A stretch of DNA of 14,480 bases from Gammaproteobacteria bacterium (GTDB lineage Bacteria > Pseudomonadota > Gammaproteobacteria > Pseudomonadales > Porticoccaceae), in NCBI GenBank assembly GCA_006227015.1, contig SBGI01000275.1, forward strand, positions 1 through 14,480. The letters run 5' to 3'. Position numbers and translations under genes: made by a program. This document shows positions 13,264 through 14,480 of this stretch, one piece after another. Each line of letters begins with the position of its first letter. Position 1 is the first letter of the stretch. The notes below the pieces were generated by a model. It saw only the letters and a program-made list of their open reading frames with translations. It did no database searches and was not told the origin of the DNA.

Positions 13264-14480
13264 GGCAGGTCTTCCAGCGGCATGGGGCGGGCGATCAGGA
13301 AGCCCTGGGCGTAGTCGACACCGATCTCCTGAAGCATGGAGAGCTGACTGTTGTTCTCGACACACTCGGCAATGGTGGAGATGCCCATGATATGCCCCAA
13401 GTGGTTAATGGTGCTGACCATGGAGTAATCAACTTCGTTGAGCTCCATGTTGCGAATAAAGCTGCCATCGATTTTCAGGTAATCGACGGGCAATTCCTTG
13501 AGATAGCCCAGGGATGAAAGGCCACTGCCAAAATCGTCCAGCGAAAAATAGCAGCCGAGATCCTTGAGCGCATTGATGAAATCCATGGCGCGATCGAAAT
13601 GGCGTATGGCGGCAGTTTCTGTGACTTCAAATTGCAGCCGCTTGGGGCTGACGCCTGTGGTCTGAAACTTGTCGATAATAAAGTCTTTAAGGCCCTCATC
13701 ACTGATGGTGTTGCCCGACAGGTTGACAGCAAAACGCTGCTCCTTGTCCGGGTCATGTTGCAGGTGATCAAAGATCCGGGTCAGCACCCACCGGTCTATA
13801 TCCTCAATCAGCCCATAGTGTTCCGCCACCGGAATAAATTTTCCGGGGGGGACAATGTCACCCTGGCGGTCCACCATTCGCACCAGCACTTCATAATGGC
13901 GCACCTTGCTGGTCCGGCTTTCCGTCACAGGCACAATAGGCTGACAGTAGAGAACAAACCGGTCCTCCTCCAGCGCCTCGGTAATGATGGGAATCCACTC
14001 CGCGACACTTTGGCGCTTGGTCACTTCAACGCTGCGGTAATTGAAGTTAATCCGGTTGCGTCCGGACTCTTTAGCCGTGGCGCAGGACGTGCCAGCCGCC
14101 ACCAACACATCAATTTCAGAAGTCGTACTGCGATCAATAACCTTGGCGCCAATGCTGGCACCCACCTTCAGACGCCGCTCACCCCAGGGAAAGCTGAACT
14201 CCTTGATTTGCCACAGCAGTTGTTCGGCTACTTCACGACTTTCTTCCACTGTGCGCTGGTTGAGCAGAAGAGCAAACTCGTCGTTACCAATACGGGCAAC
14301 CACATCCCGGGGCTCAGCCTGCTTCTCCAGCATGCGCGCGAACTGGCAGAGCAGTTCGTCACCGGCATTATGGCCGCAGGTATCGTTAATGACCGAAAAG
14401 TTATACAGGTCGATATACAGCAAGGTGTGGGTGTTCTCTGCCGAATGCGCATCATCAATGGATTTGAGGATTTCATTTTC
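13260..14480 (-). CDS. GGDEF-EAL protein, C-terminal part (5' end beyond the window)
   Basis: The visible 406 residues hold most of a GGDEF domain and a whole EAL domain; the reading frame is open through 14480, so an N-terminal sensor region is missing off-window. In the GGDEF part, LLYIDLYNFSVINDTCGHNAGDELL keeps the fold, but the DLD and FK positions are changed and the signature reads GNDEF (in RIGNDEFALLL), so cyclase activity is doubtful and a GTP-binding regulatory role is possible. The EAL domain reads EVL in YEVLVR, a tolerated variant, and keeps N in AVNLSGN, E in FEVTE, DDFGSG, K in LKID, E in AECVE and Q in YAQGF, so c-di-GMP hydrolysis is expected. Translation by the first in-frame start inside the window (14423, TTG) would cut through the GGDEF domain and is not the true start. 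Confidence 0.93.
   Translation of the reverse strand, partial: ENEILKSIDDAHSAENTHTLLYIDLYNFSVINDTCGHNAGDELLCQFARMLEKQAEPRDVVARIGNDEFALLLNQRTVEESREVAEQLLWQIKEFSFPWGERRLKVGASIGAKVIDRSTTSEIDVLVAAGTSCATAKESGRNRINFNYRSVEVTKRQSVAEWIPIITEALEEDRFVLYCQPIVPVTESRTSKVRHYEVLVRMVDRQGDIVPPGKFIPVAEHYGLIEDIDRWVLTRIFDHLQHDPDKEQRFAVNLSGNTISDEGLKDFIIDKFQTTGVSPKRLQFEVTETAAIRHFDRAMDFINALKDLGCYFSLDDFGSGLSSLGYLKELPVDYLKIDGSFIRNMELNEVDYSMVSTINHLGHIMGISTIAECVENNSQLSMLQEIGVDYAQGFLIARPMPLEDLP

Noticed and set aside
1..14480. Mobile elements, defence systems, CRISPR arrays, tRNA or riboswitches
   Set aside because: I saw no transposase or integrase motifs, regularly spaced repeats, cloverleaf-like sequences or long structured leaders; the genes are core chromosomal functions.

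Overview
This window is an ordinary chromosomal stretch of a gammaproteobacterium, probably a free-living, Pseudomonas-like or marine (Cellvibrio/Oceanospirillum-type) lineage. The placement is inferred from three things: the lgt / ptsP / rppH neighbourhood, PBP1b paired with a TPR lipoprotein of the LpoP type instead of LpoB, and c-di-GMP genes (PilZ, GGDEF/EAL). Base composition looks even across the window. I see no tRNA, rRNA, CRISPR array, insertion sequence, phage gene or defence cassette. No stretch longer than about 170 bases lacks a gene.

Left part (1-4082): the N-terminal 117 codons of lgt run off the left edge on the minus strand. A divergent NRDE/TANGO2-family gene follows on the plus strand and ends tail-to-tail with ptsP, overlapping it by 7 bp. 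The minus-strand pair rppH-ptsP (RNA 5'-pyrophosphohydrolase, then the PEP phosphotransferase of the nitrogen PTS) is joined as stop-start TAGATG. E. coli has rppH-ptsP-lgt in one run; here the NRDE gene lies between ptsP and lgt.

Middle-left (4083-6552), plus strand: a HAD-IB phosphatase, then rsuA and an rsmC-like methyltransferase that overlap by 8 bp. The last two both modify RNA of the 30S subunit. A 15-bp direct repeat lies on each side of the HAD gene.

Middle (6549-9162), minus strand: a large DUF1631 protein followed by an overlapping PilZ-domain gene. The upstream gap carries an excellent CRP/Vfr-type palindrome, TGTGA-N6-TCACA. This is the least understood unit in the window and the best candidate for new biology.

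Right-middle (9327-12136), minus strand: mrcB (PBP1b), starting at TTG, followed with 7-bp overlap by a TPR lipoprotein that is a strong candidate for its activator LpoP. The mrcB leader holds an inverted repeat next to the ribosome binding site, and the promoter region is shared with the divergent adenosine-kinase-like pfkB gene (12247-13263).

Right edge (13260-14480): the C-terminal part of a GGDEF-EAL protein on the minus strand, with a degenerate GNDEF motif and an apparently intact phosphodiesterase site.

All three convergent junctions (1183-1189, 6549-6552, 13260-13263) overlap at their stop codons, so none has room for a terminator between the genes.
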